The notes under the pieces are model-generated. The model had not been told where the DNA came from and did no database searches. It saw only the letters and a program-made list of their open reading frames with translations. From Ditylenchus dipsaci (lineage: Eukaryota; Nematoda; Chromadorea; Rhabditida; Anguinidae): DNA of 64,000 nucleotides. Position numbers and translations under genes: made by a program. Location of the stretch: the NCBI GenBank assembly GCA_004194705.1, contig SADC01000228.1, positions 1 through 64,000 on the forward strand. Direction: 5' to 3'. This document shows, one piece after another, positions 62,700-64,000 of this stretch. Every line of letters starts with the position of its first letter. The first letter of the stretch is position 1.

Positions 62700-63516
62700 G
62701 TGGCTGGTCTTTCGCTGTCCATAAACTTTATTACGTTGTTAGCTAATATTTGCTTTTTTTCCATTGATCCGCGAAAACATGAATCCAGAAATAAAAAACT
62801 ATAAAAATCTGTAAAAACGTAAAAATATTTTGTAAGGTAAACTTTTGGATTGACCAGCAGAAGTTTAAAAATTTAAGATCTTTTCAGCCATTAAAAATTT
62901 GTGACTAAAATATGGCGAGCAAAACTCCGGTTAGTTTAACTATGAAAATATTATAATTATTCAAAAATTTGTCTTTTTTGAAGACTGTAAGGTAGTGAGA
63001 AATGTTGTATTTTTGGGGTGCTTTTGTTATTGTTTAGATAATTAGGCCCTATCTTACTTACCCGTCTTTTTTTACCTTGATAACTTCTGTAAATTTTTTG
63101 GCGTGTGCAAAGGGTTGGGGCAACCAAGCGTAAATTAGGGCGGGCTCAAACATTTTTCGATCATTAGGATTAGAATCTTAGAGTTCATCTTAGCACAACC
63201 AAGCACAAGTAAAAAACAACCGGAAGACCAAGACAAAAGCAGTACGGTAAATAGGATAGGGCCTATAATTATCTTGTTGTCATTTTATCTGTGATCTGAT
63301 ATCATAATTATGAGTGCTGTTTTGTGATGTCATATATGCAAAATACCTGAAAATAAATATGACTTTTATTTATTTTTGTTCGGTCTTACTGATTAATTCC
63401 AAGTTATTGTTGATTATTATACTTTTGCAAGAGCGGAAATTTTTTTGGGAATTTTTGGGAATTGAAAATTAGCGTCAAAATTATTTAGTTCGAAAATCAA
63501 GCTTCATTGTTAAGCG
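62700..63516. other. Derlin 3' region to Ku70 start
   Basis: AATAAA near 62790 may serve Derlin. The rest is AT-rich without visible genes or repeats apart from two gcccta(t)cttactt-type words (63046 and, inverted, about 63255), which may bound a diverged insertion. Confidence 0.4.
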
Positions 63517-64000
63517 ATGGATGACGCAGATGGCAATTTGCTGTATGATGGTGGCAAACGCTGCACTATTTTTGTAGTTGACTTCGGAGAGCACATGTTC
63601 ACCAATGGTCAGCAGGCTTTTAGAACTGCTCTAGAGGTCCATTTACTTCTTTTTGAATGACTTATTAGCCTCATCAAATACAACTATTTGCAGGCTGTCC
63701 GCAACCAGATTAGTTATATGTGTTGCTCTGGAGACTTGAATGAAATGGCTGGGGTCATCTTTATTAACACTGTTTGTTTCTTTTCTTCTCAGTTTCATGA
63801 TACTAGTTTCACTGATTTGTAGTCGAACACAAACAAAGAAGCTGAGAACATAGACTGCATGTATGTTCACCGATCGCTAGGAACACTGGACGCTGAATAT
63901 GTCAAAGAGTTGGACTCGCTGCTCAAAGCTGGTAAAACATTGCATTTTGTCATTTTAAAAAGCGTGTCGGGTTACCGGAATTTCGCTTCTTCATAGACGA
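63517..64000 (+). CDS. XRCC6: Ku70-like DNA end-binding protein, 5' part (runs off the window)
   Basis: Exons 63517-63636, 63694-63771 and 63823-63931 join in frame; the next exon lies beyond the window. The start MDDADGNLLYDGGKRC leads into TIFVVDFGEHMFTN, the first strand of the von Willebrand-A-like N-terminal domain of Ku (human Ku70: LIFLVDASKAMF). Then MAGVIFINT and, after NKEAENIDCMYV, SLGTLDAEYVKELDSLLKAG, matching the Ku70 order GVVFYGT...[21 protein letters not shown]. Ku70 pairs with Ku80 to bind DNA ends in non-homologous end joining. No frame break in the visible part. An acceptor-like ttatttag lies about 28 bases upstream of the ATG. Other vWA proteins cannot be excluded from so short a stretch. 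Confidence 0.65.

Overview
The window is animal nuclear DNA from an unnamed species. It is AT-rich, with intron-split genes, AATAAA signals after several genes, many 45-60 nt introns ending in ttttcag or tttgcag, and very dense inverted-repeat DNA. The tiny introns, the ttttcag acceptors and an F-box-like gene suggest an ecdysozoan, perhaps a nematode; that is inference. Most conserved exons carry single-base indels without the substitution-type decay of pseudogenes, so uncorrected long-read errors are likely. I read exons across these breaks and do not treat a frameshift alone as proof of a pseudogene.

Layout: 1-3.3 kb holds a 3' partial copy of an unrecognised coiled-coil/multi-membrane-segment gene whose fuller copy lies at 11.5-17.2 kb. 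Between them and up to about 21 kb lie foldback elements, piggyBac-like and pogo-like MITEs and tandem repeats. At 21.3-24.3 kb the minus strand carries an ANP32-like leucine-rich-repeat exon and an unrecognised five-exon gene. After more repeats (24.4-28.9 kb) a complete three-exon F-box-like gene occupies 29.0-32.0 kb. At 32-36.9 kb only MITEs and foldbacks are visible.

From 36.9 to 54.0 kb runs a full-length MRP1-type ABCC transporter gene (about 26 exons, TMD0-TMD1-NBD1-TMD2-NBD2). It has two alternative 156-nt copies of one TMD2 exon. The intron after the second copy is 8.3 kb long and contains a nested transposon stack: a hAT-like element (8-bp target duplication GCTTGAGG) containing a second BED/hAT-type element, whose terminal repeat was in turn hit by an autonomous-looking hAT element (8-bp duplication GTTGGTGG) with a decayed BED-zinc-finger transposase.

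Downstream on the plus strand come Cramped-like (CRAMP1, chromatin factor), Derlin-2-like (ERAD membrane protein) and the 5' end of Ku70/XRCC6 (DNA end joining), spaced about 0.5-0.8 kb apart. Acceptor-like sequences just upstream of several start codons raise the possibility of spliced-leader trans-splicing. The most interesting items are the paired ABCC exons, the datable transposon nest, foldback elements with tRNA-like promoter boxes in their arms, and the duplicated unrecognised membrane-protein gene.
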